NCBI GenBank assembly: GCA_002633025.1
Contig: NMRB01000906.1
Span: 64,044-128,043 of the forward strand
Origin: Notospermus geniculatus
Lineage: Eukaryota > Nemertea > Pilidiophora > Heteronemertea > Lineidae
Reading direction: 5' to 3'
Length of the DNA: 64,000 nucleotides
This document shows positions 56,081-64,000 of this stretch, one piece after another (position 1 is the first letter of the stretch; every line of letters starts with the position of its first letter). The notes under the pieces are model-generated. The model made no database searches. It was not told the DNA's origin and saw only the letters and a list, made by a program, of their open reading frames with translations. The translations under genes were made by a program, and so were the position numbers.

Positions 56081-57070
56081 GATATTCGGCCAGTCTATCG
56101 CCATTTTGCAGATGTTACATTCACCCCCACTGTGTGTAACATTCTGAATCTGATTGGGGACAGAGTGTTATGTAATATAGTTGTTCAAATTCGAAGGAAA
56201 ACCTCACCGTTCACGATACGGTACGTGTATGGCCTAAATTACAGTCTCAATTCCTATACGGCAATAAAAAAGTCAAAATTTTACTTTGATGAAAGATTGC
56301 ACGGTTCGGGAGACGATACGATTATCATCGAACAAAATTACGCGCTGTTAATAGCTCGCTCTACAAAACATAAAATATCACTCGTAGACATTAGCAAAGA
56401 TTTTGGGGAGGGGAAGCCGACCGGTGCTGTCGTTTTCTCCGGCCCTGACAGTGACCCCTGTCACGGGGCCAATCCTAACTTAACTCGTTTTCAAATTCAT
56501 CATAACACTTGGGTAGTACGTAGCTGCGAATTAAAAGGGTCGTCAGCGTGTGTTATTTGGCTCTATGACATGGCTATATTTGGGGATTCCTTTATCACTA
56601 TGAACCTCACTAACGGAAAGAGATTGTTCGGTTTTAATTGTAGGAATGAAGATCCGGCGATAACCCTTTCAAGTAGAGGAGATGTGTTTGCATGTGAGCG
56701 CAATCGCGGAAATATCGTTTTTAAGTTGTTTGACAGATGCACCAGCAACAACAGACCAATGCGATTCACAATGGCCAGCAAATTAGCAAATTATCGAAGG
56801 TATTTTTGTCTGTGGAATACCAAATTTCAAAGTTTTATGCTTTCCACCATTTCGTCCGGGAATATAGTGAAAATGTATAGACTGGAAATCGACAGATACC
56901 ATACGAGTGTAACGGCACGAGAGGTTCCAATTCATAACTCCTCCCGCATTCGCATTAAACAGAAACAGTTGTTTGTTTCTGACCATGGTACTGTGGTACA
57001 GCCTGTATTCTCTGGTGGTTCGTATAAAGGCTGTTTGGAGTATGCAGACGTGCTCTCAACAGAAGGTTGA
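56075..57070 (+). CDS. Long open frame, possible beta-propeller protein, part 2
   Basis: About 331 codons run from just after the last minisatellite acceptor (TTTTAG|ACGCAG|GAT) to TGA at 57068-57070. The N-terminal TQDIRPVYRHFADVTFTPTV has no Met and fits an exon start in phase 0. Propeller-like strand and turn patterns recur (WVVRSCELKGSSACVIWLYD, GDVFACERNRGNIVFKLFD, GNIVKMYRLEI). A donor in the previous frame (phase 2) does not match this phase, so the two frames are either separate genes, joined by a donor I have not found, or one is frameshifted. The C-terminus GGSYKGCLEYADVLSTEG looks complete. Family unknown. Confidence 0.55.
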   Translation, partial: TQDIRPVYRHFADVTFTPTVCNILNLIGDRVLCNIVVQIRRKTSPFTIRYVYGLNYSLNSYTAIKKSKFYFDERLHGSGDDTIIIEQNYALLIARSTKHKISLVDISKDFGEGKPTGAVVFSGPDSDPCHGANPNLTRFQIHHNTWVVRSCELKGSSACVIWLYDMAIFGDSFITMNLTNGKRLFGFNCRNEDPAITLSSRGDVFACERNRGNIVFKLFDRCTSNNRPMRFTMASKLANYRRYFCLWNTKFQSFMLSTISSGNIVKMYRLEIDRYHTSVTAREVPIHNSSRIRIKQKQLFVSDHGTVVQPVFSGGSYKGCLEYADVLSTEG

Positions 57071-57774
57071 TGGACATGGCTTAGACCTCTTCACTACGTA
57101 TCACCCGCCCACCGGGTGAAAATTCCACTGACCACTGTACCTATTACCCGGTCGCCGGGTGAAATCTTCGAATGCCATTTGAAATGGCTACAACGTTAGA
57201 ACTATAGTCTCGCCATCTATCATTCATCATTGGCACTAATCTAAGGTGTGTGACGGTTGTTTTTTTTAAATTTATCTCCATCTCCCCGTTCGGACAGAGA
57301 TGACTCATCCTCGAGTCACTTAGCGCGAGTCACTTACTCTGCATCTCAATGCCGAACTACACTTTCCAGATTCGACTGGGAAGGTCTGCCAGATGTAGTG
57401 TACGTGCGCCGGTCACCCCACGATGTACGGTCGCGCTCTACGTTGCTTTTACTTCTAGCTGCGAGACCAACGCGCTAACCAGCAGGCCATGGCCGGCGGG
57501 TTAAAGCACCACGGTATTGCCACTTTCTGTCGACAGCCGGCGCCACCGGTACCCGTTCTCCAATACTGTAGTTAAGCCTTTCGCCCCAGTGTTGGAGAAT
57601 GTATGATTACACTACAATGCACGTAGTAGCATGCGTAGTTTAGCAAGTCGTCAACAGAGGTCTCCCTTAACGCGGGTGGGTGTAACGCAGGATTGTGGTC
57701 CTTTAAGTCGTGAGAAGGGGTTCAATGCATGCGCCGAGTATGAGTGCGAGAATGAGAGAGGAATATAAAGTAAC
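57071..57774. other. Intergenic interval with a tRNA-like fragment
   Basis: The paired CACCCGGTGGGCGGGTGA-like motifs near 57100-57160 (CCGGGTGAAA twice) are short direct repeats. On the minus strand at about 57455-57500, GGCCTGCTGGTTAGCGCGTT resembles a tRNA D-arm/box A of a SINE head; no box B follows. No gene is seen. Confidence 0.4.
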
Positions 57775-58229
57775 ATGTCTAGCGTCCAATGGAAATACCT
57801 AGTAAGTCACATTTTTGGAAAAAATGAGTTAAGGCCAAATTCGTACTTACTAGGTATTGTTTCAACATAATAAACAGTTTTTGTTCGCAAAATGTTCGCC
57901 AAAACCTCGGAAAGACAGTGGTGCACTTATTCGGTTTTTACGTCTAAGTCATCAGAATTGTGACTTACTACGTTTTTACCTTTGCAAATTCAGCATGAAA
58001 TCAGAGGAAAAACATAGCAAATTGCATTTAATCCTGTTCTATGACATATTTTTAATTAGGAGTGTTTTCCACAACAAAACTCTTGCATTTAATCCTGTTC
58101 TATGACATATTTTTAATTAGGAGTGTTTTCCACAACAAAACTCTTCCAAGTTGTCATTCCACATAAACCCATTTTTCTCGAAAACAACAAAATGTGACAT
58201 ACTAGTTATTTCCATTGGACGCTAGATGT
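57775..58229. mobile_element. MITE-like element with TCTAGCGTCCAATGG ends
   Basis: ATGTCTAGCGTCCAATGGAA..CTAGTAAGTCACATTTTT is mirrored by AAAATGTGACATACTAGT..TTCCATTGGACGCTAGATGTG. It contains a 61-bp tandem duplication. It ends only 6 bp from the donor of the receptor exon at 58242-58347. Confidence 0.8.
58024..58145. repeat. Perfect 61-bp tandem duplication
   Basis: GCATTTAATCCTGTTCTATG..CCACAACAAAACTCTT occurs twice without mismatches inside the element at 57775-58229, so it is very recent. Confidence 0.95.
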
Positions 58230-58241
58230 GCTTAGCCTTAC

Positions 58242-58347
58242 CTTTGGCCCTAGAACGAGTATGAGTGTGACGGTGACGGTGAGCTGGCAGCGGATGAAGT
58301 ACATGAGAAAGATGTAGTCTGGGTTGACGGTTAACCACAGGAAATGT
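58242..58347 (-). CDS. GPR158/GPR179-like receptor, TM6-TM7 exon
   Basis: This exon of 106 nt has acceptor CTTTATTGCAG and donor GTAAGG. It starts with one base finishing a codon and ends in phase 0. It encodes HFLWLTVNPDYIFLMYFIRC and QLTVTVTLILVLGPK: the end of TM6, the short extracellular loop, and TM7, whose TVTVT..L..PK core is characteristic of the GPR158/GPR179 class C orphans. It splices to LWYAHRPP (52128) in phase. The upstream exon must end in phase 2 and carry TM5 and the start of TM6; I do not find it. Confidence 0.82.
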
Positions 58348-58768
58348 CTGCAATAAAGTATACGATCGTATTCAGAATTAACTGGCTAATGGGCTCGGAT
58401 ACAGTAGGACGAAATGGCAATATTCGAATCTCAGTTCTAGTTTTATTTCCCCAGTTTTGGTCAAGGGGGTTCTGCCAAAGCATCTTACTGTTCAGCAGAC
58501 AAAGCAATGGAAATTATAGTGCAGAGTATCCTGGAACACAACGTGGGGCATTAAAGTTTGCTGTAAACATAGAATAGGAGCTGTCAGTGAGTTTGAACAA
58601 TAGGTGTCACTACGGCCCAATTCAATGGATATAGCGGAGCCATTCATTCTTGATCGAGCACCAATCACATGGACTTCATGTGTGTTGGTCCGCTAGAACT
58701 GTGCTGCCATCTTTTTGGCAATACGCCAAATACTTGATATACATGTACGAGGTAGGCGAAGAAAAAAT

Positions 58769-58996
58769 TTAAAGGGACCCTAGAGGCAGCTTGCTATTAG
58801 ACTGCTGTTAGTACAGCAACTACATCATAGGTGGCGCCAGCAATTGAGAAACAATAAATTGGGCCGAAATGTTGACACACAGGACATTTTACCGGTATCT
58901 ACCGGTATGTCACAATTAGAGATCTCATGCTATAGTGTATCTTGGTAGAATAGCCACATCAAAATGCCTGTTGGGAGCTGCCTCTAGTGGCCCTTA
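58769..58996. mobile_element. MITE with AGGGACCCTAGAGGCAGCT ends
   Basis: AAAGGGACCCTAGAGGCAGC is mirrored by GCTGCCTCTAGTGGCCCTT. TTAA-like sequence lies at both edges. It is followed directly by the next MITE. Confidence 0.75.
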
Positions 58997-59330
58997 AAGG
59001 TGCTCTAGTTCGAATTGTAAACATTACGGTTTGTTTATTTACATGGTTGATTATAATAGTTATTTTTCCTCGGACAGGTGGCAGCACCGTGTGTACCAAA
59101 ACATAAATGTTATCTATCTTGATAAATATTCTTGTAACTGAAATATATTTATGATTTTACGCTCAAAAACTAAGAAAAAGTTGTTAAAGGCGAGATTTAA
59201 TTCGATTTTATCAAAAATAGATAAGAGAGGCTCTTATCTATTTTTGATTTTATCTGATTTGTTAGTACCAGAAGTTGACAATAGGTGTCACACCGTAATG
59301 TTTACAATTCGAACTAGAGCACCTTTAAAT
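58995..59330. mobile_element. MITE with AAAGGTGCTCTAGTTCG ends
   Basis: AAAGGTGCTCTAGTTCGAAT..TGTAAACATTACGG is mirrored by CCGTAATGTTTACAATTCGA..GAGCACCTTT. The core includes a short hairpin TCAAAAATAGATAAGAGAGG / CTCTTATCTATTTTTGA. Confidence 0.82.
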
Positions 59331-59860
59331 GATTCAAGAGGAATTTTTTCAAAAGTTCGTATCTGTAGACTATAGACATCCACATATATATCTCCGACAA
59401 GGGACCTGATTGTTTTGCTATGTTACCATGGTAACATCAAGGATTGATTGATTGAAACAAAGTGTTTCGCTCGATATCGCGTCCTAGTCGTCGGTATCGA
59501 GTATAGATGGCACCGATATTGAACCAGCTCAGCAAGCAAGTTATGAATGATGAACAAAGAAGTGGGAATGTATCTGCACATTAAGATGTCGATATCAGTG
59601 CATTACCTGTTGCTAAAGGCATTTTTATAGATCCTATTATACCATTATTTACCAGTTACTCTTACCATTATGAAAGCTGACATTTCCCTTCAGCAACGAA
59701 AAAAATGTGCTGAGACTGAATCATTCATTGAGGATGAATCATATAGTCATCTACATGTACATGTTGAATAAAGGTACATGTACATGTACATGTACGTCTA
59801 GGGTGCATCGTACACCTTAGTAAAGCAAGGTTCATTGGCACACGGATTTGGTCCGATTCA

Positions 59861-60123
59861 GGACCCATGTTCCCGAAGCCGTCGTTAGGTTAGCGATGTC
59901 GTTATGCTATGCATTGGGGAGGTTTCGAAATCAAACGATAAGCCAAAACTTTACGACAACGTTATTTTTCATACTACACATTAACCAGATTTTGCATTGC
60001 ATTTTCGATACAAAAATAAGGTTGTCGTTAACGTTTACGTTTATCGTTTGATTCCGAAACCTCCCTAGTTTCCCAGTTTTAACGACATCGTTAACCTAAC
60101 GACGGCTTCGGGAACATGGGTCC
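59861..60123. mobile_element. MITE with GGACCCATGTTCCCGAAGCC ends, hosting a nested MITE
   Basis: The outer arms GGACCCATGTTCCCGAAGCC..GTCGTTAGGTTA and complement surround 59918-60065, an element of the GGGAGGTTT(C/A)GAAATCAAACG family with its own palindrome. Confidence 0.85.
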
Positions 60124-60232
60124 AGGTCCGCAAAAAATCTATCAAATGGACTTCAGCGTTGTCGTATCCGGAAAACTAGGGGCAAACGGACAAGAAACGG
60201 ATCGGATCCGTGCGCCAATAAAACTTGCTTAA

Positions 60233-60365
60233 NNNNNNNNNNNNNNNNNNNNNNNNNNNNNNNNNNNNNNNNNNNNNNNNNNNNNNNNNNNNNNNNNNNN
60301 NNNNNNNNNNNNNNNNNNNNNNNNNNNNNNNNNNNNNNNNNNNNNNNNNNNNNNNNNNNNNNNNN
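60233..60365. other. Assembly gap, 133 N
   Basis: The gap lies in the receptor gene between the TM4 exon and the TM6-TM7 exon, where the TM5 exon is expected. The sequence right of the gap (CCATTTTTTCCCCAAAATCC) is low-complexity and may explain the break. Confidence 0.99.
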
Positions 60366-60487
60366 TTTTTGCCATTTTTTCCCCAAAATCCGCATGAAAA
60401 TTTGGTTGGCTCTGGGGGCAACTGGCCCCCTCGCCCCCCTTTTAATACGGCCCTAGTTTGACCTCATAACTGATGAAGACCACTATT

Positions 60488-60632
60488 AAGCCACAGGTAG
60501 CTCAATTACCAGTACAGTATATGTAACAGCTGACTCACGTCAGTCGAAACATGCCACAGGCCATAGGCGTGCTCAAATTGAAATTTTTTTTGAGATTTAT
60601 TTATTACACATAGTTGAACTACCTGTGGCTTT
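60488..60632. mobile_element. Small fold-back element
   Basis: TAAGCCACAGGTAGCTCAA faces TTGAACTACCTGTGGCTTT. The core has no coding potential. Confidence 0.65.
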
Positions 60633-60806
60633 GTGGTCTGGATCAGTTACGAGGTTAAACAAGTGTGAATATGACTGGACACTTCGAAAATACTTAATTA
60701 AATTTTGGATGACAAAAAAGTTCATATTTTACGAACATTTGAATGCAAGGGGTTACCAAGGGGACGAAAGTTTTGACCATGCCCTCGTCGTCTACGTCCA
60801 TTGCAA

Positions 60807-60952
60807 TGAAATCAAACGATGAACTTTAACTTTACACAACGTTATTTTTCATACTGCGAATTCACCAGATTATATATTGCATTTTCGGTACAAAAAATAA
60901 GGTTGTCGTAAAGTTAACGTTTATCGCTTGATTTCTTGATCTCCCTAAAACC
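60807..60952. mobile_element. Diverged GGGAGGTTT-family MITE, left end damaged
   Basis: GAAATCAAACGATGAACTTT..AACGTTATTTTTCATACTGC and the right arm GTTAACGTTTATCGCTTGAT match the 43495 and 59918 elements, but the left terminus is lost. Confidence 0.7.
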
Positions 60953-61032
60953 TGTACCTGTCCGTTCACACACACATTCGGCCGACGAATGCCTGTATCT
61001 CCGACTCTATTATCAGTCAGGGAAAACTACCA

Positions 61033-61577
61033 ACAGTGTGCACACACAGTGGGTTTTAAGGGTCAGAAAGAGCAAAAAAAAGATAATGTGATAAAACCTG
61101 TCCTAGGTGTCTCCCAATACCATGGAGAATCGACTCAGGAAGAAACGAAAAAAATCTGTTGGGAAATTTTTGTGTAAAATGCGTTTTTCAAATTTATGTA
61201 CATTTTCCTGTACATTTATGTATACAACATATGGCAAAATCCTAACCGTACTTTCTATTTTTAGCACATTTTACATTAGATTACACTTTTACGGGGTTCT
61301 CCATGGAGCATTTGACAGAAACCACCCAGATAATTTTAACAAATGAAATATCAAAGCCACAAAATTGGGTAGTTTGTACAGGAAATACATTGTACATAAA
61401 TGTACAGGAAAATGTACATGAATTTGAAAAACACATATTTCACAAAAATTTCCCAACAGATTTTGTTCGTTTCTTCATTGTCGATTCGCCATGGTATTGG
61501 GTGACACCTAGTACAGGTTTTATCTCATTATCTTTTTTTTCTCTTTCTGACCGTTAAAACCCACTGTGCACACAGTA
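61033..61577. mobile_element. Large fold-back element, arms about 200 bp
   Basis: Left GTGGGTTTTAAGGGTCAGAA..CCCAATACCATGGAGAATCG..AAATCTGTTGGGAAATTTTT returns on the right as its near complement (GATTCGCCATGGTATTGGGT..CGTTAAAACCCAC). Opposite-strand long frames here are mirror images caused by the palindrome. It lies in the receptor intron. Confidence 0.85.
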
Positions 61578-61739
61578 TGAATGACAGGTCGTGTGAAAGA
61601 AATCACACCATTGGAAATGTATAGATCTCCAGGCGGTCAATAGGACATATGATTTCTGTCATTCATACATGTAGTTGCTGCACAATACTGACAGTTTTAC
61701 TGACTTCCCTCTTAATGAGTATATAGAGCAGTAACTCAC

Positions 61740-61975
61740 CTATTTCAATAACATAGTCCCACCAATGTGATTTACATATGAGATATTTTGTTTTGTCCGG
61801 CGTGATGCCTTCGTCCAATAGGCTGACGTTTTCCCGCACGTGGTCCATATTCACTGCGGTCCATGCCGACATGTAGCCAATCACAATCAGCGCTATACCT
61901 AGCAGATATTTCAGGAGATCTCGATCTCTCACGTGGACTCGGTGTGCTTTGCGGGATTGAAATTCAGCCAGAACT
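61740..61975 (-). CDS. GPR158/GPR179-like receptor, TM3-TM4 exon
   Basis: This exon of 236 nt lies between the acceptor TGTCTTTTGCAG and the donor GTGAGT (phase 1 exit). Its first base completes the Arg codon opened by the previous exon (VYR). It encodes VLAEFQSRKAHRVHVRDRDL (intracellular loop 2), the helix LLGIALIVIGYMSAWTAVNM, then DHVRENVSLL..TPDKTKYLICKSHW and WDYVIEI at the start of TM5. The W..AWTA..DH pattern, a single Cys in ECL2 before xxxxWWDY and the basic loop are shared with GPR158/GPR179. In vertebrates these receptors lack large G-protein coupling and work through RGS7-Gbeta5; GPR158 has been described as a glycine receptor. Confidence 0.85.
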
Positions 61976-62129
61976 CTGCAAAAGACAATTACACGTACTT
62001 CAGTCAAGTATGGTCAGCGAACTCTGCAAATAGAAAAACTTATTGATAAAAGCAGTGGATGTTTAATCATCTGCAATATTGATGACCCCATGGGTTTCTT
62101 CTTTTTCAGTAGTTGGCCAAAGTACATGT

Positions 62130-62490
62130 AAAGCCTCGCTTATGTCGCCCTACGCTGTGATAGAAATAGCGTCAACTAGTTGCAACTGATAACTGATGTC
62201 GCCACCGACTAGAAAAATACCGATCGGTCGCAACTACCTGGAACTAGATTATCGCCGTCTTTTGAGTGCTTATGTCGACACAGATTTCTTTTGATTTTAA
62301 GTAAGTTGAACATGTGCGACTTTCAGGATCTGGATATTTTTAGTTTGCAACTAGTTGGCAACCAGTAACTCGCTGACGCCCGAGAGCTTATGTCACCTTG
62401 TAGTTGTGAATAATTAGTTCCAACTACGCGCCGATTATCAGTTGCCAACTAGTTCTGACTGTACGCAAGGGCGACATAAACGAGGCTTAA
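62130..62490. mobile_element. Fold-back MITE, TAAGCCTCGYTTATGTCGCC ends
   Basis: AAGCCTCGCTTATGTCGCCC..GTTGCAACTGATAACTGATG is mirrored by CCGATTATCAGTTGCCAACT..GGGCGACATAAACGAGGCTT. Confidence 0.82.
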
Positions 62491-62630
62491 GATTAACTCG
62501 CAATGGCATGTTTGGAAGTGTGACTGGAAAGGGATTTTAGGACCCATGGTTTGGGACAGAGATTGGATCCTGTAGGTGTTTTGGTGTGGAGTGATCCAGC
62601 ATTCGTACGGGATTCGTTAACCTCTTCCTT

Positions 62631-63015
62631 AAAGCGAATGGCTCGCGGGGTTTGTTTACATTTTTGGCGGTACCTTCCATAGAGAGTGAATCTAGCCTCC
62701 AGGCAAAGCCGTGTGCCAGCCATATGCAACACCTCTGCAAATATGCGAATGTAAACACTGGGGACGAGGTTCCATTAAAAATTTGTTAAAATGGGTTAAT
62801 GACGTTTTCACATTCAGTAGGTCAAGATGTACATTTTGTACTATTCCCATTGATTTTGAAGCGGCAGATTTTGCAGAATAGGCCTCCCAAGTTTGGCTGT
62901 CTAATGCATTTCCCATTAAACTAAAATCCTTCTTTTGCCTTTTTCTCAAAATGGTGCTTGATATCGATGACCAACTGTCATGGCGCCACAACAAACACCG
63001 CGAGCCATTCGCTTT
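62631..63015. mobile_element. Inverted-repeat element with 27-bp arms
   Basis: AAAGCGAATGGCTCGCGGGG..TTTGTTT is mirrored by AACAAACACCGCGAGCCATT..CGCTTT. The rest of the interior is not palindromic. Confidence 0.75.
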
Positions 63016-63461
63016 AACGTTGTGGCCAGAGAGTGTCACGTCAGATGTAGGATGTTTATTACCTCGGGTTTGTACTCGGCACCGAATATACGAAAGAGCT
63101 ACATTTTTGGGGCAATCGAGATACGCAAATAGAGTGACTTGCAGAGAAAATACACCAAATTGTAAGGTCACAGAGGTCTAGCATTGCCAGGGGTCCAGCT
63201 TCTGTTGATGATGATCGGCATTGCGGACCACGCAGCAGGCTGCTGATACCTTCGAATCGAAATCCGGACACTGAAGGTTTTTGATATGACTGATAATCCT
63301 AGGGTAGCTAGATTCGAGTGGCCAATCGTGTCTCTGTGTCTGTGACCTTACAACTGCGACTTGTGTATTATAACCAATGTTACATGTAGCTGTAAGTTTG
63401 TTCTCACTCGCCCCAGGCTGATATCTTGCTTTAAAGAACTTCAGCCTGAATTTATACTTGC

Positions 63462-63571
63462 CTGTACACCTTAAGTATTAGAGCACCATACACGATTGCG
63501 AAGCCCACTTCTCGGAACCAGGGAATAAGTAAACAGGTCGTCGTGTTGGGTTCAAAATACTGGATGACGAC
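63462..63571 (-). CDS. GPR158/GPR179-like receptor, TM2-TM3 exon
   Basis: This exon of 110 nt follows acceptor TCTCTCTCCCAG in phase 0 and encodes VVIQYFEPNTTTCLLIPWFR and EVGFAIVYGALILKVY plus two bases of an Arg codon. The CLL.PW.R..GFAI.YG.LILK.YR signature is the conserved class C TM3 region, with the Cys that pairs with the ECL2 Cys in the next exon. The donor is AG|GCAAGT, a GC-AG intron; the only GT alternative (AAG|GTGTAC) would break the phase with the following exon. The upstream exons (extracellular domain, TM1) lie beyond the window. Confidence 0.83.
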
Positions 63572-64000
63572 CTGGGAGAGAGAAAGAAAATGATATTTTC
63601 CACTCTTAAAAACATTAGCTAGAGTTCATAAGTACGAATTGAACTTAATATTGAACATGGGGAACGCGGTGGGACTCGGCGGGGGGCATATTGAGTCGAG
63701 TGATGCTCTATCCACTACTGTGTGCATTGATGTCTCCGTCGTGTCCGCCACGTCGGCGTGCGGAGCCACTTTAGCAAAGATTTTGATTTTGATGAGCAAA
63801 ATCACATTTACGTGTTAACCCTTTCTTTCTTCACCCAAAGTGAGTTACACGTACATGTACATGTATATTTCCAAAATCTGTGTATTATTGGCTTTTAAGT
63901 GATACCTTTCTTGATCCGATACAATGTTCCGTCGAGGAGCATTTGCCGAATAAAATACGAACGGTTGGTGAATTTTTGATAAACATTGTTCCCAATTTAT
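63572..64000. other. Upstream intron of the receptor gene, no exon seen
   Basis: It contains CpG-rich GGGACTCGGCGGGGGGC near 63672, perhaps a tRNA-like remnant on the minus strand (AGTGGATAGAGCATCACTCG), and a TACATGTA run near 63850. Nothing else is recognised. Confidence 0.4.

Larger units (their letters stand above)
61976..63461. other. Intron of the receptor gene with two fold-backs
   Basis: Two inverted-repeat elements (62130-62490 and 62631-63015) occupy much of it. I find no further exon. The apparent frames at 62692-63171 are mirror-image translations of the second fold-back. Confidence 0.6.

Noticed and set aside
59750-59805. TACATGTA-type repeats as a CRISPR-like or regulatory array
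   Set aside because: These are short simple repeats common throughout the window, with no spacers and no associated genes.
60153-60461. Frames across 60153-60461
   Set aside because: They are created by the 133-N gap.
61107-61557. Mirror-image plus-strand frames inside 61033-61577
   Set aside because: They arise from the palindrome and carry no domain.

Overview
This window is eukaryotic nuclear DNA. Its real genes are split into short exons with GT-AG (and one GC-AG) introns, intergenic DNA is AT-leaning and full of TACATGTA-type stretches, and there are no bacterial-style operons. A class C orphan receptor of the GPR158/GPR179 type, tRNA-headed repeats, palindromic MITEs and very strong copy-to-copy polymorphism suggest a marine invertebrate metazoan with a highly heterozygous genome. 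Amphioxus, hemichordate, echinoderm and mollusc are all possible; the sequence alone does not decide. Most long open frames here are chance frames or repeat shadows.

Three segmental duplications shape the window. D1 pairs about 1-8067 with 11191-19006. D2 is a direct tandem duplication, 23089-27412 and 27420-31724. D3 pairs 42883-47861 with 48639-53243, and the two copies meet at a 777-base N gap. Comparing copies exposes many filled and empty transposon sites and copy-specific minisatellites. D3 could be a false duplication made from two haplotypes, because both duplicated segments end exactly at the gap.

Genes. (1) A minus-strand gene at 22733-25664 encodes a proline-rich single-pass membrane protein in three exons whose phases fit. 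D2 copied its promoter region plus exons 1 and 2 (29356-29982, 28685-28880) but not exon 3, so there appear to be two alternative 5' cassettes and one shared 3' exon. (2) A minus-strand GPR158/GPR179-like receptor runs from 63571 to at least 48892. Exons for TM2-3, TM3-4, TM6-7 and the cytoplasmic tail are found; the TM5 exon is missing and may lie in the N gap at 60233-60365. D3 duplicated its last two exons (46065-46244 and 43136-43441). (3) On the plus strand, 53603-53857 is a PAN/Apple-like exon, and 54812-55800 and 56075-57070 are two long open frames of possible beta-propeller type separated by a 45-bp minisatellite. (4) Small candidate exons in D1 (1454-1619, 2520-2671 and their copies) are of unknown function.

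The remainder is dominated by fold-back (palindromic) elements. Several have GGSCC-like ends and 3-bp TAA/TAG target duplications, as PIF/Harbinger-type MITEs do. There are also two long head-to-head fold-backs carrying tRNA-like heads, several tRNA-like sequences, a decayed non-LTR reverse transcriptase, and an element with a core of about 296-bp tandem repeats. No CRISPR, rRNA or prokaryotic regulatory feature was seen.
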